Shown here one piece after another: positions 49,380-59,858 of a stretch of 64,000 nt of DNA. This DNA is from an uncultured Paracoccaceae bacterium (GTDB lineage: Bacteria; Pseudomonadota; Alphaproteobacteria; Rhodobacterales; Rhodobacteraceae). Numbering within the stretch: the first letter of the stretch is position 1; each line of letters begins with the position of its first letter. The notes beneath the pieces were generated by a model. It worked only from the letters and a program-made list of their open reading frames with translations, did not search any database and had not been told where the DNA came from. The translations under genes were made by a program, and so were the position numbers. The stretch covers positions 496,001 through 560,000 of the forward strand of contig CANMQX010000002.1 in the NCBI GenBank assembly GCA_947500135.1. The letters run 5' to 3'.

Positions 49380-50531
49380 CTACTCCGCCGGTTCGTTCTT
49401 CTTGGGCTTCAGGAACGGATACACAAACTGCCGCCAATAGCCGCGCGGCACAGTATCGCCCACGACGCCGTAATCCTCCGGCCATTTATCTTCGGGCAGA
49501 TGATGGGTGCCGAACAACCAGTCATAGATCGGAAAATGCGAGGCATAGTTGATGTCAATCGCCTCGCGGTCCGACCCGTGATGCCAGTGATGAAACCGGG
49601 GTGTCACCAGAAACCGTTCAACAAAGCCCAGCTTCCAGCCGATATTGGCATGGATAAAACTGGAATAGAAATAGACGATCAGCAGATAGCCCTGAATGGC
49701 CGCCGGGTCGAACCCCAAGGTAAACATCGGCACGGCGGTCAGGCTGCGCAACACGGCGATCTCCATGAAATGCATCCGGGCGCCCGCCAACCAATCCATC
49801 TTTTTGGTGGAATGATGGATTGCATGAAACCGCCACAGCACCGGAAATGTATGAAATGCCCGATGCACCCAATATTGCACAAAATCCGTGGCCATCATGA
49901 TAATCACGACCTGCAACCAGAATGGCAGATTGACGATGTAGATGCGCACATCATCCAATGGAACCTGCGCATTCACGTAGTTCGACGGGGCTAGCGTGAT
50001 AAAGCCAAGGATTTGCACCAGCATGGAACTGACAAGGTAATAAAACATATCCTCCTGCCATTCCTCGCGGAACACAGTCTGTTCGCCCCGGGCCGGAAAG
50101 AACCGTTCCAGCGGAACAAACAGAAAACCGACAATCAGCACGTTAATGATGAAATAGTCGAGACCAAAGTAGAAGGCTTGCGGGGCATCACCGGCGATCT
50201 GCGGCTGGGTCGTGGCCATCAGGGATGCGACCACAGAAATCGCCAGCGCCGTCCAACCCAGCGATTTGCGCGCACTCAGGATCAGGCTGAGAAGCGACAG
50301 CGCATAACCGGCTAACAGAGTGAACCGCAAAAACGCAGTTACAACGCCGCTATCCTGAATAAACGCAATCTCGGGGTAAGAAAGGGTCTCGGGAAACCAG
50401 CGCAACAGGACGATCAGCAACCCCGCAATCGACGCCAACAGCGCCAAGGCACCCGACAGCCAACCACTGCCAAGGGGGCGTTCGCCACGGGGGGTTTCCA
50501 GCTGTGTGATAACTTTTTTCAGAATACGCAA
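49380..50531 (-). CDS. sterol desaturase / fatty acid hydroxylase superfamily protein
   Basis: His motifs: HRAFHTFPVLWRFHAIHHS, PRFHHWHHG. Confidence 0.92.
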   Translation of the reverse strand: MRILKKVITQLETPRGERPLGSGWLSGALALLASIAGLLIVLLRWFPETLSYPEIAFIQDSGVVTAFLRFTLLAGYALSLLSLILSARKSLGWTALAISVVASLMATTQPQIAGDAPQAFYFGLDYFIINVLIVGFLFVPLERFFPARGEQTVFREEWQEDMFYYLVSSMLVQILGFITLAPSNYVNAQVPLDDVRIYIVNLPFWLQVVIIMMATDFVQYWVHRAFHTFPVLWRFHAIHHSTKKMDWLAGARMHFMEIAVLRSLTAVPMFTLGFDPAAIQGYLLIVYFYSSFIHANIGWKLGFVERFLVTPRFHHWHHGSDREAIDINYASHFPIYDWLFGTHHLPEDKWPEDYGVVGDTVPRGYWRQFVYPFLKPKKNEPAE

Positions 50532-50647
50532 AGCGACCTCCGGACTGTTTAGCGTTGTCTAACAGCACAATGCGGGCGACAAAATGGCATAAGTTAACCC
50601 TATAGCACCGCGCGCTGTGTTTATCGGGGGATTCGCGCAATCGGTGC

Positions 50648-50688
50648 CATACGCTTTGCCGACGTGTCGCCGACGCTTTGCAGACCGA
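50648..50688. repeat. 11-bp-phased iteron block, second locus
   Basis: CATACGCTTTG/CCGACGTGTCG/CCGACGCTTTG/CAGACCGAA starting at 50648, 50659, 50670 and 50681. Confidence 0.8.
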
Positions 50689-50812
50689 ACAAAAACCAGC
50701 AAAACAAAGAAATTAACCTCGTGCGGGTATCGAACCCCATGCGGCATGCTTCAAACAGCGCGCGTGCCGTTAACCTCTTGCCGCCCGCCACGCCCCCTGC
50801 CAAAAGGACGGC

Positions 50813-51850
50813 ATGGGAACCGGACGCCTGACAATCGATCTTGACGCCGTCGTCGCCAACTGGCGCGCGCTTGACGGCATGACAGCTTGCAAAACCGCCG
50901 CTGTGGTCAAGGCAGACGGCTATGGTCTGGGGGCCGCGAATGTGGCCAAGGCCCTGTTCAAGGCAGGGGTCCGTCAGTTCTTTGTCGCCGTCGCCGAAGA
51001 GGCCGTGCCAATCCGTGCAGAACTAGGTGAAAAGCCAGATATTTCAGTGTTTTCCGGGCATATGAAAGGCGATACTGACCTGATCCGGGAACTCAATCTA
51101 ACCCCGATGCTAAACTCGGTCGATCAACTGACCCACCATTTCGAAGTGCTGCCCGGCCATCGGTTCGGGGTGCAACTGGACACCGGCATGAACCGGCTGG
51201 GGATGGAATTGCAGGAATGGGCGGCGGTCGCCGAACTGGCCCTTGCCCAACATCCGACATTGGTAATGTCGCATCTGGCTTGCGCCGATGAACCTGACCA
51301 CCCAATGAACCCTTATCAACTTGATAACTTTAAGAAAATGACAGACGGGATCAGTGCGCCCAGATCGCTGGCGGCTACGGGTGGCATCCTACTTGGCCCC
51401 GATTATCACTTCGATCTGACCCGTCCTGGTATCGGGCTTTACGGGGGGATGCCGTTTGAACAAGCGGTCGCCACCATCGAACTGGATCTGCCTGTGATCC
51501 AGGTGCGCGATGTCGCGGCGGGCGAGGTTGTGGGCTACGCCAATTCCTGGCAGGCTGACCGACCCTCAAAAGTGGCCACAGTTTCAGGCGGTTACGCCGA
51601 TGGGATCTTTCGCACCCTGTCAGACAAGGCGACGCTTTATCATGGTCAACAGCCTTGCCCGGTGATCGGACGGGTGTCCATGGACCTGCTGACGGTTGAT
51701 GTCACGGACCTTGGCGACATACCGTCAAAGCTGACCCTGATCGGCCCGCAACAAACCGTGGACGATCTGGCACGTGCCGCAAAAACAATCGGTTACGAGG
51801 TACTGACCCAGCTTGGCGGGCGCTACAATCGCAAAACCTTTGGCAAGTGA
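50813..51850 (+). CDS. alr: alanine racemase
   Basis: [16 protein letters not shown]-lysine motif; [20 protein letters not shown]. Confidence 0.95.
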   Translation: MGTGRLTIDLDAVVANWRALDGMTACKTAAVVKADGYGLGAANVAKALFKAGVRQFFVAVAEEAVPIRAELGEKPDISVFSGHMKGDTDLIRELNLTPMLNSVDQLTHHFEVLPGHRFGVQLDTGMNRLGMELQEWAAVAELALAQHPTLVMSHLACADEPDHPMNPYQLDNFKKMTDGISAPRSLAATGGILLGPDYHFDLTRPGIGLYGGMPFEQAVATIELDLPVIQVRDVAAGEVVGYANSWQADRPSKVATVSGGYADGIFRTLSDKATLYHGQQPCPVIGRVSMDLLTVDVTDLGDIPSKLTLIGPQQTVDDLARAAKTIGYEVLTQLGGRYNRKTFGK

Positions 51851-51910
51851 TACCCTTGTAATCGCGAAACAGGGTTGCCACGTAACGCTCAGACTTCTTT
51901 AAGGTTTTCC

Positions 51911-52351
51911 ATGTTAAATGTTCTGCGCATCGCCAATCTGTCACTTTTGATCCTGTTTCCAATTGCATGGTTCGCCCCATTGATGCGTGCGGGTCTTCTG
52001 CCGCTTTTCGGGCTCAGCGAAATCAGCGTCATTTCAGGCATGCAAAGCCTTTGGAAAAGTGATGTGGCCTTGGCGCTTTTGGTCACCGCTTTTGCACTTT
52101 TCGCACCCTATCTGAAAACCATCGGCCTCGCACTTGTTCACTTTAACCTGTTGAAAGAAAAAACACTACCTGCGCTGTCTTGGATCGGAAAACTGGCAAT
52201 GGCCGATGTGTTTCTGATCGCACTTTATATCGTCGTGTTCAAAGGCGTGGGCGTGGGCAAAGTCGAAACCGGTTGGGGGCTTTATATGTTCACCGCCTGC
52301 ATTCTCACATCAATCGTGATCTCGGCGCTGACGCCAAGGGCCCAGGCGTAA
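51911..52351 (+). CDS. paraquat-inducible protein A (PqiA-like) membrane protein
   Basis: WIGKLAMADVFLIALYIVVFKG, PqiA-type pattern. Confidence 0.75.
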   Translation: MLNVLRIANLSLLILFPIAWFAPLMRAGLLPLFGLSEISVISGMQSLWKSDVALALLVTAFALFAPYLKTIGLALVHFNLLKEKTLPALSWIGKLAMADVFLIALYIVVFKGVGVGKVETGWGLYMFTACILTSIVISALTPRAQA

Positions 52352-52433
52352 TCCTGATGCGTTAACCAGATTTTTCCCCTTTTTTGGCGGACGGTCTTAC
52401 GGCCCTATCCCGCAAGAAAGTTGGAGAAAAATC

Positions 52434-53123
52434 ATGAAAAAACAAGTTGCTGAGTTCATCGGCACCTTCACCCTTGTCCTGTTTGGCTGCGGTTCAGCGG
52501 TTATCGCGGGGGCGGATATCGGGCTGACAGGGATCAGCTTTGCATTTGGTCTGGCATTAATCGGCATGGCCTACGCAATTGGACCAGTTTCGGGCTGTCA
52601 TATCAATCCTGCGGTATCGCTTGGGGCGGTTGCCGCCGGGCGCATGCAGATGAACGAAGCCATCAAATACATCATCGCACAGATGGCCGGCGCCATCGCG
52701 GCGGCTGCCATCCTGCTGATGATTGCAACCGGCAAGGCGGATTACGCCGTTTCCGTAAATGGTTTGGGTCAGAATGGCTGGGGTGCCGGGTATCTTGGTG
52801 AATACAACATGTTCGCCGCCTTTGTCTTTGAAGTTGTTGCAACTTTCCTGTTCATGGTTGTGATACTTGGCGCCACAGGGGCAAACGCACCAGCGCAATT
52901 TGCGGGTCTGGCGATTGGTTTGGCGCTGGTGGTCATCCACCTTGTCGGGATCAACATCACCGGCGTTTCCGTAAACCCCGCCCGGTCATTCGGCCCGGCC
53001 TTGTTCGCAGGCGGCACCGCGATTGCCCAGCTGTGGCTGTTCATCGTCGCCCCCATCATCGGCGCCGTGGCCGCCGGTCTTCTTTTCAAATCGGGTATAT
53101 TGGATGCTGACGAGCAATCATAA
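52434..53123 (+). CDS. aquaporin (MIP family)
   Basis: Two NPA motifs: GCHINPAVSLG and GVSVNPARSFGPALF. Confidence 0.95.
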   Translation: MKKQVAEFIGTFTLVLFGCGSAVIAGADIGLTGISFAFGLALIGMAYAIGPVSGCHINPAVSLGAVAAGRMQMNEAIKYIIAQMAGAIAAAAILLMIATGKADYAVSVNGLGQNGWGAGYLGEYNMFAAFVFEVVATFLFMVVILGATGANAPAQFAGLAIGLALVVIHLVGINITGVSVNPARSFGPALFAGGTAIAQLWLFIVAPIIGAVAAGLLFKSGILDADEQS

Positions 53124-53211
53124 TACCTGAGAAGCATGGTCGCGCATTCCCCTGTGCGGCCATGCAATTCTGACCATTGCCGTTTGGGCCGAATTGGGCC
53201 AAAAGGTGAAC

Positions 53212-54576
53212 ATGGCCAAAGATCCCTCCTACGTCTGTTCCGAATGTGGTGCGTCCTTTCAAAAATGGTCGGGGCAGTGCGATGCCTGTCAGGCATGGAA
53301 CACGATCACTGAAAGCAAAGCCCTTTCCAGCGGGCCCAAGGGCAAGTCGCTGGGTGCGCTACGTGGCAAGCCAATCCCTCTGACCGATCTGGAAACCCAA
53401 GAAAAGGAACCGCCACGGACAACCGCCGGCGTTGGGGAGTTGGATCGCGTGTTGGGTGGTGGATTGGTCAAGGCATCCGCCCTTCTGGTTGGTGGTGATC
53501 CGGGTATCGGCAAGTCCACACTCTTGTTACAGGCTGCTGCAAGATTTGCCCGTAATGGACTGAAAGTTATTTATATTTCTGGTGAAGAGTCGAACGCACA
53601 GGTGCAAATGCGCGCCCGCAGATTGGGGTTGGAACAAAGCCCGGTTCAACTGGCCTCTGAAACAAACCTGCGCGATATCCTGACAACGCTAGAGGCCGAA
53701 AAACCGGATCTTGCTATCATCGATTCAATCCAAACCATGTGGGCCGACAATGTGGACAGCGCGCCGGGCAGCGTATCGCAGGTCCGCTCCTCCGCGCATG
53801 AGCTAACAACCTTTGCTAAACGCAACGGGATGGCCGTGGTCATGGTGGGCCACGTGACCAAGGAAGGGGCCATTGCGGGGCCCCGCGTCGTCGAACATAT
53901 GGTCGACACGGTGCTTTATTTCGAAGGTGAACGCGGCCACCAATTCCGCATTTTGCGGTCGGTCAAGAACCGGTTTGGCCCGGCAGATGAAATCGGTGTT
54001 TTTGAAATGACAGGCAAAGGGCTGGCAGAGGTCAAGAATCCCTCTGCCTTGTTCCTATCCGAACGGGGCACCCCTGCCCCTGGGTCAGTTGTCTTTGCAG
54101 GCATCGAAGGATCGCGCCCGATGCTGTGCGAGATACAGGCACTTGTGGCACCTTCGCCACACAGCCAACCGCGCCGGTCCGTCGTCGGATGGGATGGCGG
54201 CAGGCTCGCGATGATCCTTGCCGTACTTGAATCCCGCTGCGGCGTGCCCTTCACCGGATTGGACGTATATCTCAATGTAGCAGGGGGTTTGCGCATTTCT
54301 GAACCGGGTGCAGACTTGGCCGTTGCCGCAGCTCTCGTATCAGCCAGAGAGGATGCCGCATTGCCAAATGATGCCGTCGTTTTCGGGGAAATCAGCCTAT
54401 CGGGCGCGTTGCGTCCGGTGGTTCAGGCGGAAAATAGATTGAAAGAAGCCCAGAAACTTGGTTTTACCACGGCGATCATACCGCAACAGGCCAAACAGCC
54501 TGCGGTAACCGGATTGGGCCTGCGCAGCGCGACAGACCTTGCCGGATTTGTTGAAGAGGTATTTGGCGCAGGTTAG
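53212..54576 (+). CDS. radA: DNA repair protein RadA
   Basis: YVCSECGASFQKWSGQCDAC zinc finger; GGDPGIGKSTLLLQ; KNRFGPADEIGVFEM. Confidence 0.97.
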   Translation: MAKDPSYVCSECGASFQKWSGQCDACQAWNTITESKALSSGPKGKSLGALRGKPIPLTDLETQEKEPPRTTAGVGELDRVLGGGLVKASALLVGGDPGIGKSTLLLQAAARFARNGLKVIYISGEESNAQVQMRARRLGLEQSPVQLASETNLRDILTTLEAEKPDLAIIDSIQTMWADNVDSAPGSVSQVRSSAHELTTFAKRNGMAVVMVGHVTKEGAIAGPRVVEHMVDTVLYFEGERGHQFRILRSVKNRFGPADEIGVFEMTGKGLAEVKNPSALFLSERGTPAPGSVVFAGIEGSRPMLCEIQALVAPSPHSQPRRSVVGWDGGRLAMILAVLESRCGVPFTGLDVYLNVAGGLRISEPGADLAVAAALVSAREDAALPNDAVVFGEISLSGALRPVVQAENRLKEAQKLGFTTAIIPQQAKQPAVTGLGLRSATDLAGFVEEVFGAG

Positions 54577-54598
54577 CGTCGAAGGCAGGAGACGGACC

Positions 54599-55162
54599 AT
54601 GGAAGGTTTCACACTGGTCGACGCAGGCGTCGCGATCATCGTTGTTTTGTCAGGGGTGCTGGCCTATAGCCGCGGCTTTGTCCGCGAGGCGATGGCAATC
54701 GTTGGCTGGATCGGTGCAACAATCATTGCATTTATTTTTGCCGATCAGGTCGAACCGCTGGTCCGGCAAGTACCCGTTGTCGGCGATTTCATCGGCGATA
54801 GCTGCGAATTGGCGATCATCGCCGCCTTTGCCGCCGTTTTTGCGGTGGCACTGGTGGTCGTGTCGATCTTCACCCCGCTCTTTTCAAGCGTCGTGCAGCG
54901 ATCGGCGCTTGGCGGGGTTGATCAAGGGCTTGGGTTCCTCTTCGGCGTCTTCCGGGGCATCCTGCTGATCGCCGTTGCATTCTTTGTCTACGACACGATC
55001 TTTGCCAGCCAGCAGGTGGCGATGATTGACGATAGCCGCTCTGCCAGGGTCTTTGCCCAACTGACTGGCCAGATCGAGGATCAGAACCCCGAACAAGCGC
55101 TCGGCTGGATCACAGAGCAGTATCAGCAGCTTGTTGGGACTTGCGGCGCACCAACCGAATAA
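54599..55162 (+). CDS. cvpA: CvpA family protein
   Basis: DAGVAIIVVLSGVLAYSRGFVREAMAIVGWIGA; upstream of purF. Confidence 0.9.
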   Translation: MEGFTLVDAGVAIIVVLSGVLAYSRGFVREAMAIVGWIGATIIAFIFADQVEPLVRQVPVVGDFIGDSCELAIIAAFAAVFAVALVVVSIFTPLFSSVVQRSALGGVDQGLGFLFGVFRGILLIAVAFFVYDTIFASQQVAMIDDSRSARVFAQLTGQIEDQNPEQALGWITEQYQQLVGTCGAPTE

Positions 55163-55182
55163 TCAGAACTACAGAACGTAGG

Positions 55183-55217
55183 ATGGCCACCGTGACCCCG
55201 CGGTGGCCATTTTTTAT
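55183..55217 (+). terminator. rho-independent terminator after cvpA
   Basis: ATGGCCACCG-TGACCCCG-CGGTGGCCATTTTTTATT. Confidence 0.85.
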
Positions 55218-55261
55218 TGACCACAACTGATGTATCCTTTTCCCTAAAGGAAGGGACGATC

Positions 55262-55624
55262 ATGTATATCGTGGGCTTTGTCATTCCTGTGCCGGTCGCC
55301 AAACGCGATGCCTTTGAAAACTGGTCGCAACAGGCAGCACAGCTATTGCTGGAACATGGCTGCCTTGAGGTCGTCGACGCCTGGGAAGATAATGTGCCTA
55401 CCGGTCAACACACCGATTTTCGGCGCGCCGTTGATGCCGGACCTGACGACAAAATCGTCTTTTCTTGGCAAAAATGGCCCGACAAGGCACATGTCGACGC
55501 GGTTGAAAAAGCCATGACAACAGACCCGCGCTTTGACCCGCCGCAGGGTATTCCCTTTGATCAAAAACGCCTGATCATGGGATGTTTCGTACCCGTCACT
55601 GTCGCTTCTGCCGATGGCAAATAA
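55262..55624 (+). CDS. DUF1428 domain-containing protein
   Basis: MYIVGFVIPVPVAKRDAFENWSQQAAQLLLEHGCLEVVDAWEDNVP...FSWQKWPDKA. Confidence 0.9.
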   Translation: MYIVGFVIPVPVAKRDAFENWSQQAAQLLLEHGCLEVVDAWEDNVPTGQHTDFRRAVDAGPDDKIVFSWQKWPDKAHVDAVEKAMTTDPRFDPPQGIPFDQKRLIMGCFVPVTVASADGK

Positions 55625-55764
55625 CGCTACCGACATACCCAGCGCGCCCTTCCCGGCACACACATCGCTTTTCACCCCAAAGAAACATGATCGTTTCGTG
55701 ACAGCGCGTCCCTGACCCGCTAAGACCGGGGCAGACCAGTGCCAACGGATTCGGAGCTGCCCTC

Positions 55765-57237
55765 TTGTCCACCCAGATGCCCCCCGCCCATCCATTTGAC
55801 GATGATAAACTGCGGGAGGAATGTGGCGTTTTTGGCGTTGTCGGTGTGACCGATGCATCGAATTTTGTAGCCCTCGGCCTGCACGCCCTACAGCATCGCG
55901 GACAAGAGGCGGGCGGCATCGTGACCCATGCCGAAGAAACCGGTTTTAATCAGGCGCGGCGCATGGGGCTGGTGCGCGATAACTTCACCAATCAAAGCGT
56001 GATGGAAACTCTGCCCGGCAGTATCGGGATCGGGCATGTCCGCTACTCCACCGCCGGATCAAAGGGCCAGACGGCCATGCGTGATGTACAGCCCTTCTTT
56101 GGCGAGTTTGCCATGGGCGGTGCCGCTATTGCGCATAACGGCAACATCACCAACGCGATGTCGCTGCGGCGTGAATTGATCGAACGCGGATCAATCTTTC
56201 AAAGCTCGTCTGACAGCGAATGCATCATCCACCTGATGGCCCGCTCCATGGGGCGCAACATCCCCGACCGGATGGAAGAGGCGCTGCGCAAGGTTGAAGG
56301 TGCGTTTTCCATCGTGGCGATGACCCGAACCAAGCTGCTGGGCTGCCGCGATCCCTTGGGCGTGCGTCCACTGGTGCTAGGTAAAGTCGGGGATGGCTGG
56401 GCGCTGGCCTCGGAAACCTGCGCTCTCGACATCATCGGAGCGGAGTTCGTGCGCGAAATCGAACCGGGCGAGATGGTGGTGATCACAGCTGAAAAAGGTG
56501 TCGAAAGCCATTTCCCCTTTCGTCCGAACCGTGCGCGGTTCTGCATCTTTGAGCATGTGTATTTCAGCCGCCCTGACTCGATCCTCGGTGGACGGTCCGT
56601 CTATGAGACCCGTGAAAATATCGGGCGCGAACTGGCCAAGGAAGCGCCGGTCGAGGCTGATCTGGTCTGCCCGGTCCCCGATAGCGGCACACCTGCGGCC
56701 ATCGGCTATGCGCTGGAATCCGGCATTCCCTACGCGATGGGGATCATCCGCAACCAGTATATGGGCCGCACCTTCATCGAACCGACCGAACAGATCCGCA
56801 ATATGGGCGTGCGTCTGAAACTGAACGTCAACCGCGCCCTGATCAAGGGGAAGCGGGTCATTCTGGTCGATGACAGCGTTGTGCGCGGCACAACCAGCCG
56901 CAAGATCAAGGAAATGATCCTTGATGCAGGCGCGGCAGAGGTGCATTTCCGCATCGCTTCCCCTCCGACAGCATGGCCGTGTTTTTACGGTGTCGACACC
57001 CCGCAAAGGGAAAAACTTTTGGCCGCCACCATGTCAGAAGACGAGATGCGAGAGCATCTGGGCGTCGATAGCCTAAAATTCATATCACTCGACGGGCTTT
57101 ACCGCGCCGTGGGCGAGGCAAAAGGACGCGACAACAAGGCCCCTGCCTATTGCGACGCTTGTTTCTCGGGCGAATATCCGGTAGCCCCATCCGACATGAT
57201 CGAACAAGGGTTCGAAGCGAAGACGGCGGCGGAATGA
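55765..57237 (+). CDS. purF: amidophosphoribosyltransferase
   Basis: EECGVFGVVG; VILVDDSVVRGTTSRKI PRPP motif; YCDACFSGEYP. Confidence 0.97.
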   Translation: MSTQMPPAHPFDDDKLREECGVFGVVGVTDASNFVALGLHALQHRGQEAGGIVTHAEETGFNQARRMGLVRDNFTNQSVMETLPGSIGIGHVRYSTAGSKGQTAMRDVQPFFGEFAMGGAAIAHNGNITNAMSLRRELIERGSIFQSSSDSECIIHLMARSMGRNIPDRMEEALRKVEGAFSIVAMTRTKLLGCRDPLGVRPLVLGKVGDGWALASETCALDIIGAEFVREIEPGEMVVITAEKGVESHFPFRPNRARFCIFEHVYFSRPDSILGGRSVYETRENIGRELAKEAPVEADLVCPVPDSGTPAAIGYALESGIPYAMGIIRNQYMGRTFIEPTEQIRNMGVRLKLNVNRALIKGKRVILVDDSVVRGTTSRKIKEMILDAGAAEVHFRIASPPTAWPCFYGVDTPQREKLLAATMSEDEMREHLGVDSLKFISLDGLYRAVGEAKGRDNKAPAYCDACFSGEYPVAPSDMIEQGFEAKTAAE

Positions 57238-57737
57238 TCGAAGCGCACTGGAACGATTCCATAACCCAGCGACAATATGCATATCTTTCAGCATCTGGCT
57301 TAGTTGACCCACAGTTGATTTCCGATGGCCTGGCCATTCAGCCTGATCGTGTTTTCAAACTTGGCGACCCGATTCCCAACAAACACTCATCGAAAACGGT
57401 TAGGCGACGGAAGTCGCATTGGAGACTTGATAGTCAATTGGCTGACACTGAACCGCTTGACGAACATGTGAATGCTTTGCTGCGTCGGGTTACACCTCAC
57501 AAAGACAGGCTTCTTGATCTTCAAGAACACTTCCAGTTCGAAATCGTATGCGTCTGCACGGGCGGCAATTTCAGTTTTTCGACGACGCTCGAAATGCAGC
57601 GTTTGGCAACTGCTTGTGGGATAACCTTTTGGTTTGACATCTACCCTGACACAGGACCACACGAAGAAATCATGGAGTTGCGGGACCAGTTGAACGCGGC
57701 GCTTTCCGCTCTCGAACGATCAACGTCAGACGTTTAG
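57234..57737 (+). CDS. DUF4279-like protein
   Basis: ATGA overlap with the purF stop; C-term FSFSTTLEMQRLATACGITFWFDIYPD, DUF4279-like; visibly lower GC than flanks. Confidence 0.55.
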   Translation: MIEAHWNDSITQRQYAYLSASGLVDPQLISDGLAIQPDRVFKLGDPIPNKHSSKTVRRRKSHWRLDSQLADTEPLDEHVNALLRRVTPHKDRLLDLQEHFQFEIVCVCTGGNFSFSTTLEMQRLATACGITFWFDIYPDTGPHEEIMELRDQLNAALSALERSTSDV

Positions 57738-57760
57738 AATTTTCTTTCTGAAGAGAGGCC

Positions 57761-58165
57761 ATGACCACCGTCATCCACCACAACCCCGACTGCGGCACCT
57801 CGCGCAATGTGCTTGCCGTGATCCGTGCCTCAGGCACCGAACCCATAGTCATCGCATATTTGCAAACCGGCTGGACCCGTCCGCAGTTGCAGGCGTTATT
57901 CGCTGCCGCCGATCTGACGCCGCGCGCAGCCCTTCGGACGTCGAAATCACCGGCGGAAGAGTTGGGGCTGCTTGATCCATCGGTGAATGACGATGCATTG
58001 CTGGATGCAATGATCGCCCATCCGATCCTTGTGAACCGGCCCATTGTCTGCACGCCAAAAGGCGTGGCCCTATGCCGCCCGTCCGACGCGGTCCTGCCAA
58101 TTTTGGAAAACCCGCTGACGCAACCGGTATACAAGGAAGACGGCGAGTTGATCTGCGCGCCCTGA
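57761..58165 (+). CDS. arsC: arsenate reductase (glutaredoxin-type)
   Basis: IHHNPDCGTSRNVLAVIRASG; HPILVNRPIVCTPKGVALCRPSDAVLPIL. Confidence 0.93.
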   Translation: MTTVIHHNPDCGTSRNVLAVIRASGTEPIVIAYLQTGWTRPQLQALFAAADLTPRAALRTSKSPAEELGLLDPSVNDDALLDAMIAHPILVNRPIVCTPKGVALCRPSDAVLPILENPLTQPVYKEDGELICAP

Positions 58166-58293
58166 TCACGGGGATTTGAGCCACTCATCGCAGTTTTTAC
58201 GCCTGAAACCCTGCGTCACAAGGACGCCGGGGCCTGTTGCGAAACATCGCATTCTGGCAAGAGACCGCTTCACTCACAAACGAAGCAGTACCC

Positions 58294-58554
58294 ATGTCAG
58301 AACAAACACCGGTCCTCGCGGCCGCAAAAGCAACACGGCCAGACGCGCTGGCCCTCAACGACCTCACCGTCATCGGATTGATGCAGGCGCATGATGGGCC
58401 AGCGGCGCTACTACGGTCGCCCCGCGGCCGGATCGCGCGGGTGCAAGTTGGTGCGCAGGCCTTTGGCGTGACCATCACAGGCATCGGCGACGATCAGGTG
58501 ATCCTGACCACAAGAGGTGGCGACACAAGAGCGATGCGCATCGCAGGCAGCTAA
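58294..58554 (+). CDS. small PilP-like protein
   Basis: NDLTVIGLMQAHDGPAALLRSPRGRIARVQVGAQAFGVTITGIGDDQVILTTRGGDTRAMRI. Confidence 0.5.
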   Translation: MSEQTPVLAAAKATRPDALALNDLTVIGLMQAHDGPAALLRSPRGRIARVQVGAQAFGVTITGIGDDQVILTTRGGDTRAMRIAGS

Positions 58555-58593
58555 GGCTTGACGCCGCGCCCGGTTCGGCACATGACGCGCCTC

Positions 58594-59235
58594 ATGACAC
58601 AGACTGCATTGATCACCGGCGCATCGCGCGGCCTTGGTGCGGCATTGGCCAAGGCTCTTGCCCCCACACATCACATCATCGCCGTTGGGCGCACCGTGGG
58701 TGCGCTGGAAGAGCTGGATGATGCCATTCAGGCTGCTGACGGGCAGGCCACGCTTGCGCCAATGGACATCACCGTGGACGAGGCGATGCAGCAGCTTTGC
58801 CGAGGGATCTATGACCGTTGGGGCAAGCTGGACCTTTGGTTGCACCCGGCGATCCATGCCGCCCCGTTGTCACCCGCTGGCCATATCGGCCCCAAGGACC
58901 TGACCAAATCGATCAGTGTCAATATCGAGGCCACATCACGCCTGATCCGCTATGTCACGCCCTTGTTGCAGGAGACCGGACACGCCGTCTTCTTTGACGA
59001 TCCGCGCGGCGGGTCCCCGTTCTTTGGCGCTTATGGGGCGACCAAAGCGGCTCAGACCGCGCTGGCGCGCAGTTGGCAGGCCGAAACCGTCAAAACAGGG
59101 CCACATGTCCATATTCTGGAACCCGCGCCAATGCCCACAGCCACCCGCGCCCGATTTCACCCGGGCGAAGACCGCGACGCGCTGACAGCGCCAGATGTCG
59201 AAGCCGCCCGCCTACTGCCTGCCATCCTTGGATAA
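58594..59235 (+). CDS. SDR family NAD(P)-dependent oxidoreductase
   Basis: ALITGASRGLGAALAKAL; YGATKAAQTALARSW. Confidence 0.92.
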   Translation: MTQTALITGASRGLGAALAKALAPTHHIIAVGRTVGALEELDDAIQAADGQATLAPMDITVDEAMQQLCRGIYDRWGKLDLWLHPAIHAAPLSPAGHIGPKDLTKSISVNIEATSRLIRYVTPLLQETGHAVFFDDPRGGSPFFGAYGATKAAQTALARSWQAETVKTGPHVHILEPAPMPTATRARFHPGEDRDALTAPDVEAARLLPAILG

Positions 59236-59292
59236 GCACCGGACGCGGGTCAAAGAAATTTGTTAACTGTTGAAGGCTAGGTTTTGTCGGGC

Positions 59293-59850
59293 TCAGTTGA
59301 TGGTCTGCTTCACCATCTCAACCAAACGGGTCAGAATTTGCACCGGTGCGATATCGGTATTGATCGATAATTGCTCTAGCCCCAGATGGGCGGCATAGAA
59401 CAGGGCAGGCAATTCCGGCGCATCAACGCCAATATCTGCCATGCACTCTTTCAGAAAGGTGAGGCGCGCTGTGTCAACACGGCCCACCGCATCGCCTGCC
59501 GGGGCAAAGCTGTTACCCCAGGCCCGAATGGCAGCTTCGGCACCAGCACCACCTTGCGCCTCATGCGGCATATTGACGGCATGGACCAGCGCCTCTAACC
59601 GCGGCAGCCCGCGCGGCAGTTTCTCCAACTCGGCGATGATACGATGCGTTGCCGCATCTTCCCAATAGGAAAGCATGGCGTTCTGTAGGGCAGATAAATC
59701 CCTGAAATGCCAATAAAATGAACCCTTTGTGGACTTAAGTTCACGCGCAACAGGTTCCACGCGCAACCCTTCCGGTCCCTTGCGTGTCAGCGCCCGAAAC
59801 CCCGCATTAATCCAATCCTGTTGCCCAAGGCGCTGTTTCTTATCTACCAT
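59293..59850 (-). CDS. TetR/AcrR family transcriptional regulator
   Basis: QDWINAGFRALTRKGPEGLRVEPVARELKSTKGSFYWHFRDLSAL. Confidence 0.92.
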   Translation of the reverse strand: MVDKKQRLGQQDWINAGFRALTRKGPEGLRVEPVARELKSTKGSFYWHFRDLSALQNAMLSYWEDAATHRIIAELEKLPRGLPRLEALVHAVNMPHEAQGGAGAEAAIRAWGNSFAPAGDAVGRVDTARLTFLKECMADIGVDAPELPALFYAAHLGLEQLSINTDIAPVQILTRLVEMVKQTIN

Positions 59851-59858
59851 GACAAACC

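Noticed and set aside
55178-55192. Third copy of the 26-bp palindrome (CGTAGGATGG)
   Set aside because: Only the first ~10 bases match; the rest is a standard terminator hairpin.
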